The notes under the pieces: generated by a model
What the model was told of the DNA's origin: nothing
Database searches by the model: none
What the model saw: the letters and a program-made list of their open reading frames with translations, nothing else
Translations under genes and position numbers: made by a program
Source of the DNA: an uncultured Myxococcales bacterium
GTDB taxonomy: Bacteria > Myxococcota_A > UBA9042 > DTJE01
DNA length: 43,996 nt
Direction of reading: 5' to 3'
Assembly: GCA_937975765.1 (NCBI GenBank)
Contig: CALJUR010000138.1
Span: 1-43,996, forward strand
Shown: positions 23,493 to 31,836 of the stretch, piece after piece
Layout: every line of letters begins with the position of its first letter
How positions within the stretch are numbered: position 1 is the stretch's first letter

Positions 23493-23534
23493 TCGACTCT
23501 CCTCCGCCGTCCACAGGGGACTCAAAACCGCCGT

Positions 23535-23562
23535 AGGGTACCATGCCCGCCGGACTTTGCAA
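23535..23562 (-). promoter_or_regulatory. Candidate promoter of the rpsP operon
   Basis: Minus strand: -35 TTGCAA (23562-23557), 16-nt spacer, -10 TACCCT (23540-23535) preceded by TGG, an extended -10-like context. Leader about 36 nt. Confidence 0.4.
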
Positions 23563-23593
23563 GCGGTTTCGTCGTCCGGGTCCCTCGGAACGC

Positions 23594-23622
23594 TTGACTT
23601 CACGGGGCTTCTCCAGTATCTT
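23594..23622 (+). promoter_or_regulatory. Sigma70-type promoter for the yceD-rpmF-rpiB-nrdR-ribD operon
   Basis: -35 TTGACT (23594-23599), 17-nt spacer, -10 TATCTT (23617-23622), about 60 nt before the GTG start of yceD. With the rpsP promoter it explains the 189-bp divergent gap. Confidence 0.6.
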
Positions 23623-23681
23623 CCGACGTTCCAAAAGGGCGGGGGCCTCGCGCCCCCTGGCCCGGGATCCGGGAGGCCCCC

Positions 23682-24209
23682 GTGCTGCGCTTCACCGTCG
23701 AGGAGATTCCCGAGTCCGGAATGGAGGTCGCCCGCGAACTCCCCCGGGCCTGGGTGGAACCGCTGGTCGGCCCGCAATTCTACGGAAGGGACCCCGTGAT
23801 CAAGGCCGCCTTCGCGCTGAACCGCGCCGGCCGCACCGTGATCGTGCGCGGCCAGTTGACGGGCGGCCTGTCCTTCGCGTGCAGCCGCTGCGCCGAGGAG
23901 GCGCCCTACGCGATGGACCACTCGTTCACGCACGTCTTCGTCGAGGCGACCGCCCGCGCGGCCAACGTACCCGGCGAGGTGGACGAGGACGAGGATCTGG
24001 AAGTCACCTATTACGACGGCGAGCACGTAAACCTGGAACCGGTGGTCGCCGAGGAGATCGTGCTGGCCCTGCCCGTGGCGCCCCGCTGTTCCGAGGGGTG
24101 CAAGGGCATCTGCCAGAACTGCGGCAAGAACCTGAACGAAGGTCCGTGCGCCTGCGCGTCCGACGTCGTCGACCCGCGCTGGGCCCGGCTGAAGGAAATC
24201 AAGATCTAG
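23682..24209 (+). CDS. yceD: YceD/DUF177 family protein
   Basis: 175 residues. DUF177 proteins are encoded just upstream of rpmF in most bacteria and are implicated in 23S rRNA accumulation or ribosome assembly. The C-terminal half has the family pattern YYDGEHVNLEPVVAEEIVLALPVAPRC followed by a zinc-binding-like Cys cluster (CKGICQNCG and CAC). Residues about 65-75 carry another CSRC pair. Start GTG 23682 with SD GGGAGG at 23671-23676. It ends 10 nt before rpmF. Confidence 0.92.
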   Translation: MLRFTVEEIPESGMEVARELPRAWVEPLVGPQFYGRDPVIKAAFALNRAGRTVIVRGQLTGGLSFACSRCAEEAPYAMDHSFTHVFVEATARAANVPGEVDEDEDLEVTYYDGEHVNLEPVVAEEIVLALPVAPRCSEGCKGICQNCGKNLNEGPCACASDVVDPRWARLKEIKI

Positions 24210-24219
24210 GGAGGAATCC

Positions 24220-24411
24220 ATGGCGGTCCCGAAGAAGAAGACGTCCAAGCAGCGCTGCGCGTCGCGCCGTGCGAACCACGACAAGATCGAACTGAAGTCG
24301 CTGGTGTCCTGCTCCCGCTGCGGCGAGCCCCGGATGCCCCATCGCGCGTGCCCGAAGTGCGGCTTCTACAAGGACCGCATCGTCGTGGCCCCCGAGCCGA
24401 CCGGAGCGTGA
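24220..24411 (+). CDS. rpmF: Ribosomal protein L32
   Basis: 63 residues. MAVPKKKTSKQRCASRRANHD is a typical L32 N-terminus, and CSRCG...CPKCG is the zinc-binding (C+) form. An AGGGAGG ribosome-binding site precedes ATG. It sits between yceD and rpiB. Confidence 0.97.
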   Translation: MAVPKKKTSKQRCASRRANHDKIELKSLVSCSRCGEPRMPHRACPKCGFYKDRIVVAPEPTGA

Positions 24412-24415
24412 TCCC

Positions 24416-24865
24416 ATGAGGATTGGCCTGGGTGCGGACCATGCAGGGTGCGCGCTGAAGGCCGCCCTCGCCGTGCACCTTGCCGAACGCGGCCACGAGG
24501 TCGTCGACTTCGGCGCCTCGACCCACGCCGTCTCCGTGGACTATCCCGACTATGCCCGCGCCGTGGCCCAGGCCGTGGCCGACCGCGACGTGGCCCTGGG
24601 CGTCCTGGTCTGCGGCACCGGCATCGGCATGTCCATCGCGGCGAACAAGGTCCCGGGCGTCCGCGCCGCGCTGGTGCACGACGTCACGACCGCGCGGCTG
24701 GCGCACCAGCACAACGACGCGAACGTGCTGTGCCTGGGCGCCCGCGTCACCGGGCCGGCGGTCGCCGAGGACTGCCTGGACGCCTTCCTGGCGGGGGCCT
24801 TCGAGGAACGGCACCAGCGCCGGCTGGACAAGATCACCGCCATCGAGAAGGGGCGCCTGCCATGA
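24416..24865 (+). CDS. rpiB: Ribose-5-phosphate isomerase B
   Basis: 149 residues, RpiB/LacAB family. Interconverts ribose 5-phosphate and ribulose 5-phosphate in the pentose phosphate pathway. IGLGADHAGCALKAALAVHL at the N-terminus, VDYPDYA, and the active-site loop GVLVCGTGIGMSIAANKVPGVRAALVHD with the catalytic Cys, then ARLAHQHNDANVLCLGARV. Supplies ribose/ribulose phosphates, fitting the riboflavin genes downstream. Its stop overlaps the nrdR ATG. Confidence 0.96.
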   Translation: MRIGLGADHAGCALKAALAVHLAERGHEVVDFGASTHAVSVDYPDYARAVAQAVADRDVALGVLVCGTGIGMSIAANKVPGVRAALVHDVTTARLAHQHNDANVLCLGARVTGPAVAEDCLDAFLAGAFEERHQRRLDKITAIEKGRLP

Positions 24866-25371
24866 AGTGCCCCATCTGCGGCCACCCCGACAGCCGGGTC
24901 GTCGATTCCCGCGAGGTCTCGGACGGCGGATCCATCCGGCGGCGCCGCGAGTGCGAGAACTGCCGCCGCCGCTTCACGACGTACGAGCGCCCCGAGGAGT
25001 TCGTCCCGCGCATCATCAAGAAGGACGGGCGCCGCGAGGAGTTCAAGCGCAGCAAGCTGCTGGAGGGCCTGACCCGCGCCTGCGAGAAGCGGCCGGTATC
25101 CCAGAAGGACCTGGAAGCCTTCGTGGACCAGTTGCTGCAGCGGATCCAGGACCAGATGCTGACCGAGGTCGAAAGCGGCTGGGTCGGCGAGCAGGTCATG
25201 GCCTTCCTGCGCGAGCGCGACCCGGTGGCCTACGTCCGGTTCGCCTCCGTCTACCGCCAGTTCACGGACATCACGGCCTTCGAGGAGGAGATCCGGGCGC
25301 TGCTGAGCCCGGGGAAACGCCGCGGCCGCAAGGTGCGCGCGAAGGGGACCCCCGGGGGGGGCGAGGGATGA
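24862..25371 (+). CDS. nrdR: Transcriptional repressor NrdR
   Basis: 169 residues. ATP/dATP-sensing repressor of ribonucleotide reductase genes. N-terminal zinc ribbon CPICGHPDSRVVDSRE...RRRRECENCRRRFTTYER, then the ATP-cone domain PRIIKKDGRREEFKRSKLLEGLTRACEKRPVS. The C-terminus has a basic/Gly tail encoded in part by a G8 run (25354-25361) just before the ribD start. Overlaps rpiB and ribD by 4 nt each. No ribonucleotide reductase gene is in view. Confidence 0.97.
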   Translation: MKCPICGHPDSRVVDSREVSDGGSIRRRRECENCRRRFTTYERPEEFVPRIIKKDGRREEFKRSKLLEGLTRACEKRPVSQKDLEAFVDQLLQRIQDQMLTEVESGWVGEQVMAFLRERDPVAYVRFASVYRQFTDITAFEEEIRALLSPGKRRGRKVRAKGTPGGGEG

Positions 25372-26474
25372 CGTCCGACCTTCGCTTCATGCGGAGGGTG
25401 CTGCGCCTGGCCCTCCGGGGCGCCGGGCGCGTCAGTCCGAACCCGCTGGTCGGCGCGCTGGTCGCGAGGGACGGCGTCGTGCTGGCCGAGGGGTGGCACC
25501 ACGCCGTCGGCGACGACCACGCCGAGATCGACGCGCTGAAGAAGGCCGGCCCGGCGGCCCGCGGCGCGGACCTGTACGTGAACCTCGAACCGTGCTGCCA
25601 CTTCGGCCGCACGCCTCCCTGCGCCCCCGCCGTGATCGCCGCCGGCATCCGGCGCGTGGTGATCGCCCACATCGACCCGAACCCGCTGGTGGCCGGCCAG
25701 GGCGTCTCCATGCTGCGCGCCGCGGGCCTCCAGGTCGAGGTCGGCGTGCTGGAGGACGAGGCGCGCGAGGTCAACGCCGCGTTCCTGACCTGGATCACCG
25801 CGGGCCGCCCCTTCGTGACGCTGAAGATGGCCATGACGCTGGATGGCCGCACCGCCGCCCGGGACGGGTCCTCGCGCTGGGTGTCCTCGGAGGCCAGCCG
25901 CCGCCAGGTCCACCGCATGCGGGCCGTCGCCGACGCCGTGATGGTGGGCGCCGGCACCGCGCTGCACGACGACCCGCTGCTGCTGCCCGTGCTGGCCCGG
26001 CCGCGCCGCAGGACGCTGCGGGTGGTGGTCGACGAGGCCGCCGCGCTGCCGCCGGGGTCCAGGCTGGCGACGACGACGGGGCGGTCCCCGGTGCTGGTGG
26101 CCGCGACGGACGCTGCCGATCCCGCGCGGGTCCTGGCCCTGCGGGCCCGCGGGGTCGAGGTGCTGCGACTGCCCGCCCGGGAAGGCTTCGTCCTGCCGGG
26201 AACGCTGCTGGCCGAACTGGGGCAGCGTGGCGTCGGTTCGGTGCTGGCGGAGGGCGGTCCCACGCTGGCGGCGTCGCTGCTGCGGGCGGGCCTGGTGGAC
26301 CGGCTGGTGCTGTTCGTCGCACCGCGCCTGCTGGGCGACCCGGCCGCGATGCCGCTGGTGGGCGACCTGGGACTGCGGGACCTGTCCGCCGCGCGCCCCT
26401 TCGACGTCGCCGCGGTGCGGCGGTGCGGCCCCGACGTCCGGATCGACCTGCGGCCGCGGGAACCCCGATCCTGA
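25368..26474 (+). CDS. ribD: Bifunctional riboflavin biosynthesis deaminase/reductase RibD
   Basis: 368 residues. N-terminal cytidine-deaminase-like domain with zinc ligands in DHAEIDAL and EPCCHFGRTPPCA (pyrimidine deaminase), and C-terminal DHFR-like reductase from about residue 145 (KMAMTLDGRTA, SRWVSSEASRRQVHRMRA, VGAGTALHDDPLL, EGGPTLAASLL). Carries out two consecutive steps of riboflavin synthesis. ATG 25368 overlaps nrdR. No FMN riboswitch is seen upstream of ribD or ribE. Confidence 0.96.
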   Translation: MTSDLRFMRRVLRLALRGAGRVSPNPLVGALVARDGVVLAEGWHHAVGDDHAEIDALKKAGPAARGADLYVNLEPCCHFGRTPPCAPAVIAAGIRRVVIAHIDPNPLVAGQGVSMLRAAGLQVEVGVLEDEAREVNAAFLTWITAGRPFVTLKMAMTLDGRTAARDGSSRWVSSEASRRQVHRMRAVADAVMVGAGTALHDDPLLLPVLARPRRRTLRVVVDEAAALPPGSRLATTTGRSPVLVAATDAADPARVLALRARGVEVLRLPAREGFVLPGTLLAELGQRGVGSVLAEGGPTLAASLLRAGLVDRLVLFVAPRLLGDPAAMPLVGDLGLRDLSAARPFDVAAVRRCGPDVRIDLRPREPRS

Positions 26475-26532
26475 CCGCCCGCTGCCGCCCCGGCCCGGTC
26501 CCGCGATCCGGGACGCGTCCCTCGCAAGCGGC

Positions 26533-26538
26533 TATACT
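26533..26538 (+). promoter_or_regulatory. Candidate -10 box upstream of ribE
   Basis: TATACT, 33 nt before ATG 26572, in the 97-bp gap after ribD. No good -35 match. Confidence 0.35.
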
Positions 26539-26571
26539 CGTTCGCGGCGTCTTCAGGGAAAGGGACCCGGC

Positions 26572-27228
26572 ATGTTCACCGGCATCATCGAGGCCCTCGG
26601 CACCCTGCGCGAGGTGCGGCGGGAGCGGGGCGGGCTGGCCCTGCTCGTGGACGCGACGCTGCCCGGCGAGCCGCTGGCCGTCGGCGAGAGCGTGGCCGTG
26701 TCCGGCCCGTGCCTGACCGTCGAGCGGGTCGTGCCCGGCGGCTTCACCGCGTTCGCATCCTCCGAGACCGTCGCCCGCACGACCCTGGCCCGGGCGCGCG
26801 CCGGGCAGGCCGTGAACCTCGAGCGTGCGCTGCAGGTCGGCGGGCGCCTGGGCGGCCACTTCGTGTCGGGCCACGTGGACGGGATCGGCCGCGTCCGCCG
26901 CGTCGCCCCTTCCGGCGAGGCCCGCGAGGTCACGATCACGGCGCCCGACGCGATCCTGCCGTTCCTGGCGGCGAAGGGGTCGGTGGCCATCGACGGCATC
27001 AGTCTGACGGTCAACGACGTCCGCGGCGCCGACTTCACCGTGATGATCATCCCGCACACCCTGGGGGCCACCACCCTGGTCCAGGCGGCCCCCGGCGACG
27101 ACGTGAACCTGGAGGCCGACGTGATCGCGCGCTACGTGCAGGCGGTGGCCTCGGGCCGCGAAGGCGGCGTGCGGGGCAGCCTGTCCGAGGCGGCGCTGCG
27201 GTCGCTGGGATGGACAGGGAAGGAATAG
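26572..27228 (+). CDS. ribE: Riboflavin synthase alpha chain
   Basis: 218 residues, normal length. Dismutates two 6,7-dimethyl-8-ribityllumazines into riboflavin. Two tandem lumazine-binding barrels: MFTGIIEALGTL...VGESVAVSGPCLTV (first) and GHFVSGHVDGIGRV...KGSVAIDGISLTVNDV (second), each with the typical GxSLTV/GPCLTV strand. The final helix SEAALRSLGW is the trimerisation region. RibB/A and RibH are not found within the window. Confidence 0.96.
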   Translation: MFTGIIEALGTLREVRRERGGLALLVDATLPGEPLAVGESVAVSGPCLTVERVVPGGFTAFASSETVARTTLARARAGQAVNLERALQVGGRLGGHFVSGHVDGIGRVRRVAPSGEAREVTITAPDAILPFLAAKGSVAIDGISLTVNDVRGADFTVMIIPHTLGATTLVQAAPGDDVNLEADVIARYVQAVASGREGGVRGSLSEAALRSLGWTGKE

Positions 27229-27230
27229 GG

Positions 27231-27920
27231 ATGCCCGCGGCGCGGCCCAGGCCCGGTCTGCCCCTGCTGCTGTACTTTTTTCTGCTGGTCCTGCAACGGA
27301 ATCGTTCGACATCCGTCCATCCCGCGGATCCGGGCAGCGACGAGGATCTCTACCGTCGCTACGCGGAAGGGGACCAGAGGGCCTTCCGGGTGCTGCTGAA
27401 CCGGCACGGGGGCGCGGTGCTGGGGTACCTGACGCGGTTCTTCGGGGACCGGGAGATGGCGAACGACCTGACGCAGGAAGTCTTCCTGAGGGTGATCTCC
27501 GCCGCGGGGGACTTCCGCGGGGAGAGTTCGTTCCGGACCTACCTGTTCCGGATCGTCCGCCACCTGTGCATCGACGTGATGCGGTCGCGCGGCGCGCGGC
27601 CGGACGCGCGGGCCCGGTCGCTGGACGGTCCCGTGGGCAGCGATCCGGACGGCCGCTCGCTGGCCGAGGTGGTGCCGGGGAAGTCGCTGCCGGGCGACGC
27701 GCGGACCCTGTCGGGCGAACTGTCGCAGGCGCTGGAGGCGGGCCTGGCGCGGCTGACCGACGAGCAGCGCGAGGTGTTCCTGATGCGCGAGGTCGAGGGA
27801 TTGCGGTTCCCCGAGATCGCCGAGGTCCTGGGGGTGAACGAGAACACCGTGAAGAGCCGGATGCACCACGCGGTCCTGAACCTTCGGGAATCGCTGGCCG
27901 GCTTCCGGGAGAGACCATGA
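27231..27920 (+). CDS. ECF-family RNA polymerase sigma factor
   Basis: 229 residues. Sigma2 (about 40-110): DEDLYRRYAEGDQRAFRVLLNRHGG, NDLTQEVFLRVISAAGDFRGESSFRTYLFRIVRHLCIDVMRS. Sigma4 (about 165-220): LTDEQREVFLMREVEGLRFPEIAEVLGVNENTVKSRMHHAVLNLRE. The N-terminus before sigma2 contains an unusual hydrophobic run LPLLLYFFLLVL (residues 10-21); no later in-frame ATG, GTG or TTG exists before sigma2, so the start at 27231 seems real. It begins 2 nt after ribE. The next gene overlaps by 4 nt and should be its anti-sigma partner. Confidence 0.93.
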   Translation: MPAARPRPGLPLLLYFFLLVLQRNRSTSVHPADPGSDEDLYRRYAEGDQRAFRVLLNRHGGAVLGYLTRFFGDREMANDLTQEVFLRVISAAGDFRGESSFRTYLFRIVRHLCIDVMRSRGARPDARARSLDGPVGSDPDGRSLAEVVPGKSLPGDARTLSGELSQALEAGLARLTDEQREVFLMREVEGLRFPEIAEVLGVNENTVKSRMHHAVLNLRESLAGFRERP

Positions 27921-29230
27921 CTCGCGAGCAGGCCAGGGAACGGCTGCTGGACTACGCGTACGGCGAGATGTTGCCCGGGGAGGCCGCGGCCTTCGAGGAG
28001 GTGCTGCGGGCGGACCCGGAACTGCAGGGGGAACTGGAGGCGGTCCGGCTGGTGCGGGAGGCGTCGGCGGGGCTGCGGCAGCCCGAACTGCCGTCGCGGG
28101 TGCGGCAACGGATCCTGCTGGCCGCGCGGGCCGAGTCCCGCAAGCGGGCGATCCTGCGGCACTGGGAGGGCCTGCAGAGGCTGTTCCTGTCGCCGGTGTT
28201 CCTGGGGACGGCGGCGGTGATCGCGGCCGTCGGGGTGGGCGTGCACCTGATCCTGACGCAGGGGACCGAGGACCCGTGGTCCCGGATCGACCGGGAACAG
28301 CGGGTGGCGGTGCTGTCGCAAGGGGAACCGGCGCCGATCGAGGGCGCGGCGGTGCCTTCGGCGGCCCCGGGCGCGGAGGAGGAGGAGGAGGCTGCCGGCA
28401 AGGCGGTGGCGCCGGAGATGACGGCGACGCGGGCGCCGGCGGCGCCGGCGGATCGGACCGGGGGGGAGAAGGCTTTCGCCACCGTGGCCCCGGTCCGGGA
28501 TTCGAAGGCGAGGCCGGCGAAGGAGATGGCGGGACGGACGAGGGCGGCGGGCGGGGACACGGCCGGGGCCGGTGCCCTCGGGGGCGTCCTGGGGGAACAG
28601 GCGTGGGGTTCCGGCGGCCTGAAGGGAGGCGGCGGGGGCGTCGCGACCGGGGCGGGCGCCGGGATCGGATCGACGGGATACGGCAAGGCGGCCCCGCCGG
28701 CCCGGGAACCGGTGGCCTCGCGGCCGATGGCGAAGGCGGAGGCGTCCGGGCCCGCGCCGGCGGCGGCTCCCAGCGCGGCGGCCCCGGCGCCCCTGGCGGA
28801 GACGGGCGCCTACCGGATGACGGACTCCCTGGATGGCGAGCGCAGGGCAGTGGCGCAGGGCGAGGTCCGAACGGCCCGGAAGACGGCGGCCCGCGAGGAT
28901 TCGGACCGGTTCGCGACACCGCCTCCTGCCGCGGCCTCGGCGCCGGAAGCGGCCTCGACGGCCGTGGCACGGGTCCCGGCCGAGTCCCCGGCGGACCTGG
29001 TGGACCTGGCCCGGGAACTGCGCGCGGGCGGGTACCTGGCGGATGCGCTGGCCGCGTACCGGCGGGCCCTGACGGCCGGCCCGACCGGCGACCTGCTGGC
29101 GGACGCGCTGGCCGAGGCGGCGGAGGTCGCCAAGGAACTGGGCCGGAACGCCCAGGCGGACGCCTTCCTGTCGCGGCTGGAGAAGCTGCCCGGCGGCGCC
29201 GAACGTGCCGCGAAGATCCGCGCGAAGTGA
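27917..29230 (+). CDS. Putative single-pass membrane anti-sigma factor with Gly-rich and TPR-like C-terminus
   Basis: 437 residues. The N-terminal 70 residues resemble an anti-sigma domain (LLDYAYGEMLPGEAAAFEEVLRADPELQGEL), but without the HxxxCxxC zinc motif. One membrane helix lies at about 92-114. The long extracytoplasmic part is low-complexity Ala/Pro/Gly: a Gly-rich segment (about 215-255, ending STGYGKA) recalls the GYG motifs of AgmX/TonB-like myxobacterial proteins. The C-terminal 80 residues look like one or two TPR helices (LARELRAGGYLADALAAYRRAL). The 4-nt overlap with the sigma gene supports its role as partner. Signal and regulon unknown. Element B begins 2 nt after its stop. 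Confidence 0.7.
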   Translation: MTREQARERLLDYAYGEMLPGEAAAFEEVLRADPELQGELEAVRLVREASAGLRQPELPSRVRQRILLAARAESRKRAILRHWEGLQRLFLSPVFLGTAAVIAAVGVGVHLILTQGTEDPWSRIDREQRVAVLSQGEPAPIEGAAVPSAAPGAEEEEEAAGKAVAPEMTATRAPAAPADRTGGEKAFATVAPVRDSKARPAKEMAGRTRAAGGDTAGAGALGGVLGEQAWGSGGLKGGGGGVATGAGAGIGSTGYGKAAPPAREPVASRPMAKAEASGPAPAAAPSAAAPAPLAETGAYRMTDSLDGERRAVAQGEVRTARKTAAREDSDRFATPPPAAASAPEAASTAVARVPAESPADLVDLARELRAGGYLADALAAYRRALTAGPTGDLLADALAEAAEVAKELGRNAQADAFLSRLEKLPGGAERAAKIRAK

Positions 29231-29231
29231 T

Positions 29232-29439
29232 CCAATTCAGGGACAGTCACCATTATTGATGTCTCAAGTGGCGGAAATTCCTGGATACTGGTGGGGGCAT
29301 TCGCCCTCGCGCAAGAATTCCAACGGGTTGCGTGATGAATCCGGGTGACCGTCCTCCATCTGGCGGGTGCGGCGATCTATCTGGGTGCAATGAATGCAAA
29401 GGGTTACCTCATGAATAATGGTGACTGTCCCTGATTTGG
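29232..29439. mobile_element. MITE-like element B (GGGACAGTCACC inverted repeats)
   Basis: A 208-bp element with 30-bp terminal inverted repeats at 29232-29261 and 29410-29439, 28 of 30 matching; the core is CAGGGACAGTCACCATTATT. It starts 2 nt after the stop of the putative anti-sigma gene. The right edge carries a 10-bp tandem duplication CTGATTTGGC (29431-29450). It is AT-richer than its surroundings, has no coding capacity and fills the convergent gap with queE. Confidence 0.85.
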
Positions 29440-29453
29440 CCTGATTTGGCGGG

Positions 29454-30227
29454 TCAGCGGCGGGTGGCGGCGCCCCACAGGAACTTGTGCCACTGGACGT
29501 TCAGGCGCAGGGGCAGGCGGGAATCGAGGATCCAGTCGGCAACCGTCCCGGCGTCAATCGAGCCCCAGGCCGGCCCGGCGAACACGGCGCCGACCCGGTC
29601 GAAGAGGCCGACAGAGGCCGCCCATTGGCACGCCCAGTCGAATTCGCCGCGATCGCGGACGACGAACTTCACCTCGTCGCGGCGGGTCAGCCGGGAGAGG
29701 TTGGACGGGTCGAAGTGCGGGGGAGGCAGGTTGGCGGGGGCGGAAGCGGCGGCGCCCGGCCCGGTCGCCCCGGTGCGGAATGCGGGGGTGTCCGGCCGGA
29801 TCCCGCCGGGGGCGTGGACGGTCCGGGAAGGAGCCCCGGTGAAGGCCCGCACCGTCCCTGCATGCGCCCAGGGCGTCTTGACGTCCACGGCCAGCACGGC
29901 CTCGCGCGGCACGGCGTGCAGCGGCAGCGATCCGTTGGTCATCACCTGCACGTCGCGCCCGGCCGCCAGCAGCGCCCGAACCAGGTCCGGGGCGTCCGGC
30001 TGCAGCAGCGGCTCGCCGCCGGTCACGCAACACATTCCCGGGCCGGCTTCCAGCACCCGCGTCACGACGTCCGCCAGCGGGACCTCCTCGCCGGCCTCGT
30101 CCTGCGCGTAGGGCGTGTCGCACCAGGTGCAGCGCAGGTTGCAGCCCGCCAGCCGCACGAACACGCACGGCCGCCCCGCCTGCGTCCCCTCGCCCTGGAT
30201 CGACCGGAAGACCTCGACGACCTTCAT
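29454..30227 (-). CDS. queE: 7-carboxy-7-deazaguanine synthase (radical SAM)
   Basis: 257 residues. Makes 7-carboxy-7-deazaguanine for queuosine and other deazaguanines. Radical-SAM Cys motif CxxxCxxC at C29, C33 and C36 (CNLRCTWCDTPY), the SAM-binding GGEPLLQ at 70-76, and DEVKFVVRDRGEFDWA near residue 184. An Ala/Pro/Gly-rich insertion of about 45 residues (126-171, nucleotides 29717-29852) interrupts the region between DVKTP and DEVKF. Other que genes are not adjacent. It is divergent from thiC; a -10 box TAGGAT 7 nt before ATG suggests a leaderless message. Confidence 0.93.
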   Translation of the reverse strand: MKVVEVFRSIQGEGTQAGRPCVFVRLAGCNLRCTWCDTPYAQDEAGEEVPLADVVTRVLEAGPGMCCVTGGEPLLQPDAPDLVRALLAAGRDVQVMTNGSLPLHAVPREAVLAVDVKTPWAHAGTVRAFTGAPSRTVHAPGGIRPDTPAFRTGATGPGAAASAPANLPPPHFDPSNLSRLTRRDEVKFVVRDRGEFDWACQWAASVGLFDRVGAVFAGPAWGSIDAGTVADWILDSRLPLRLNVQWHKFLWGAATRR

Positions 30228-30234
30228 GGCGGCG

Positions 30235-30240
30235 ATCCTA
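30235..30240 (-). promoter_or_regulatory. Candidate -10 box of a leaderless queE message
   Basis: TAGGAT on the minus strand, 7 nt before ATG 30227; a possible -35 TTCCGG lies 17 nt upstream. Confidence 0.35.
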
Positions 30241-30294
30241 CGCCGTGTCGCGCCGCGCCGGAACCCGCTTCCCGGTCCGCGACCCGCCGCTTCC

Positions 30295-30323
30295 TTGCCG
30301 GGGTGCCGAAATGGCGATAGATT
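30295..30323 (+). promoter_or_regulatory. Sigma70-type promoter for thiC
   Basis: -35 TTGCCG (30295-30300), 17-nt spacer, -10 TAGATT (30318-30323). The leader would be about 40 nt, too short for a TPP riboswitch; none of its conserved elements is visible. Confidence 0.55.
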
Positions 30324-30370
30324 GCCCGGACGCGCCCGCCGGAGAGGCGCGACGGACACGGAGGCACGAC

Positions 30371-31676
<1,306 letters not shown>

Positions 31677-31681
<5 letters not shown>

Positions 31682-31704
31682 GGCGGGGTCCCCGTGCCCC
31701 GCCC
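31677..31704 (+). repeat. Dispersed GC-rich hairpin repeat, copy 5
   Basis: TGTAGGGCGGGG, loop TCCCCGTG, CCCCGCCC: 8-bp perfect arms GGGCGGGG / CCCCGCCC. Its TAG is the thiC stop codon. Confidence 0.8.
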
Positions 31705-31708
31705 GGGG

Positions 31709-31789
31709 CTCGCCCGAGCACGGAGACGGAGTCGATGGGTTTCCGCAGGAAACTCTCGACGGAGGCGGAGTCGCCTCGGGCGCACGGAA
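31709..31789. repeat. Region of purine-rich imperfect repeats between two hairpin copies
   Basis: Contains CACGGAGACGGAGTCGATGG and, 48 bp on, ACGGAGGCGGAGTCGCC, plus a small TTTCCGCAGGAAA palindrome. A related string CACGGAGGCGGAGGCGAC occurs inside ileS. No gene in 31682-31836. Confidence 0.4.
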
Positions 31790-31815
31790 TGTAGGGTGGG
31801 GCCCCGTCCCCCGCG
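31790..31815 (+). repeat. Dispersed GC-rich hairpin repeat, copy 6
   Basis: TGTAGGGTGGGGCCCCGTCC then CCCGCG, a diverged copy 22 bp before the glyA start. Confidence 0.6.
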
Positions 31816-31836
31816 TCCCTTCAACGGAGGCTGTCC

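Noticed and set aside
26475..26571. Possible FMN riboswitch between ribD and ribE
   Set aside because: 97 bp, no conserved RFN element; only a -10-like TATACT is seen.
30228..30370. Possible TPP riboswitch before thiC
   Set aside because: The predicted leader is only about 40 nt and shows none of the conserved TPP-aptamer elements.
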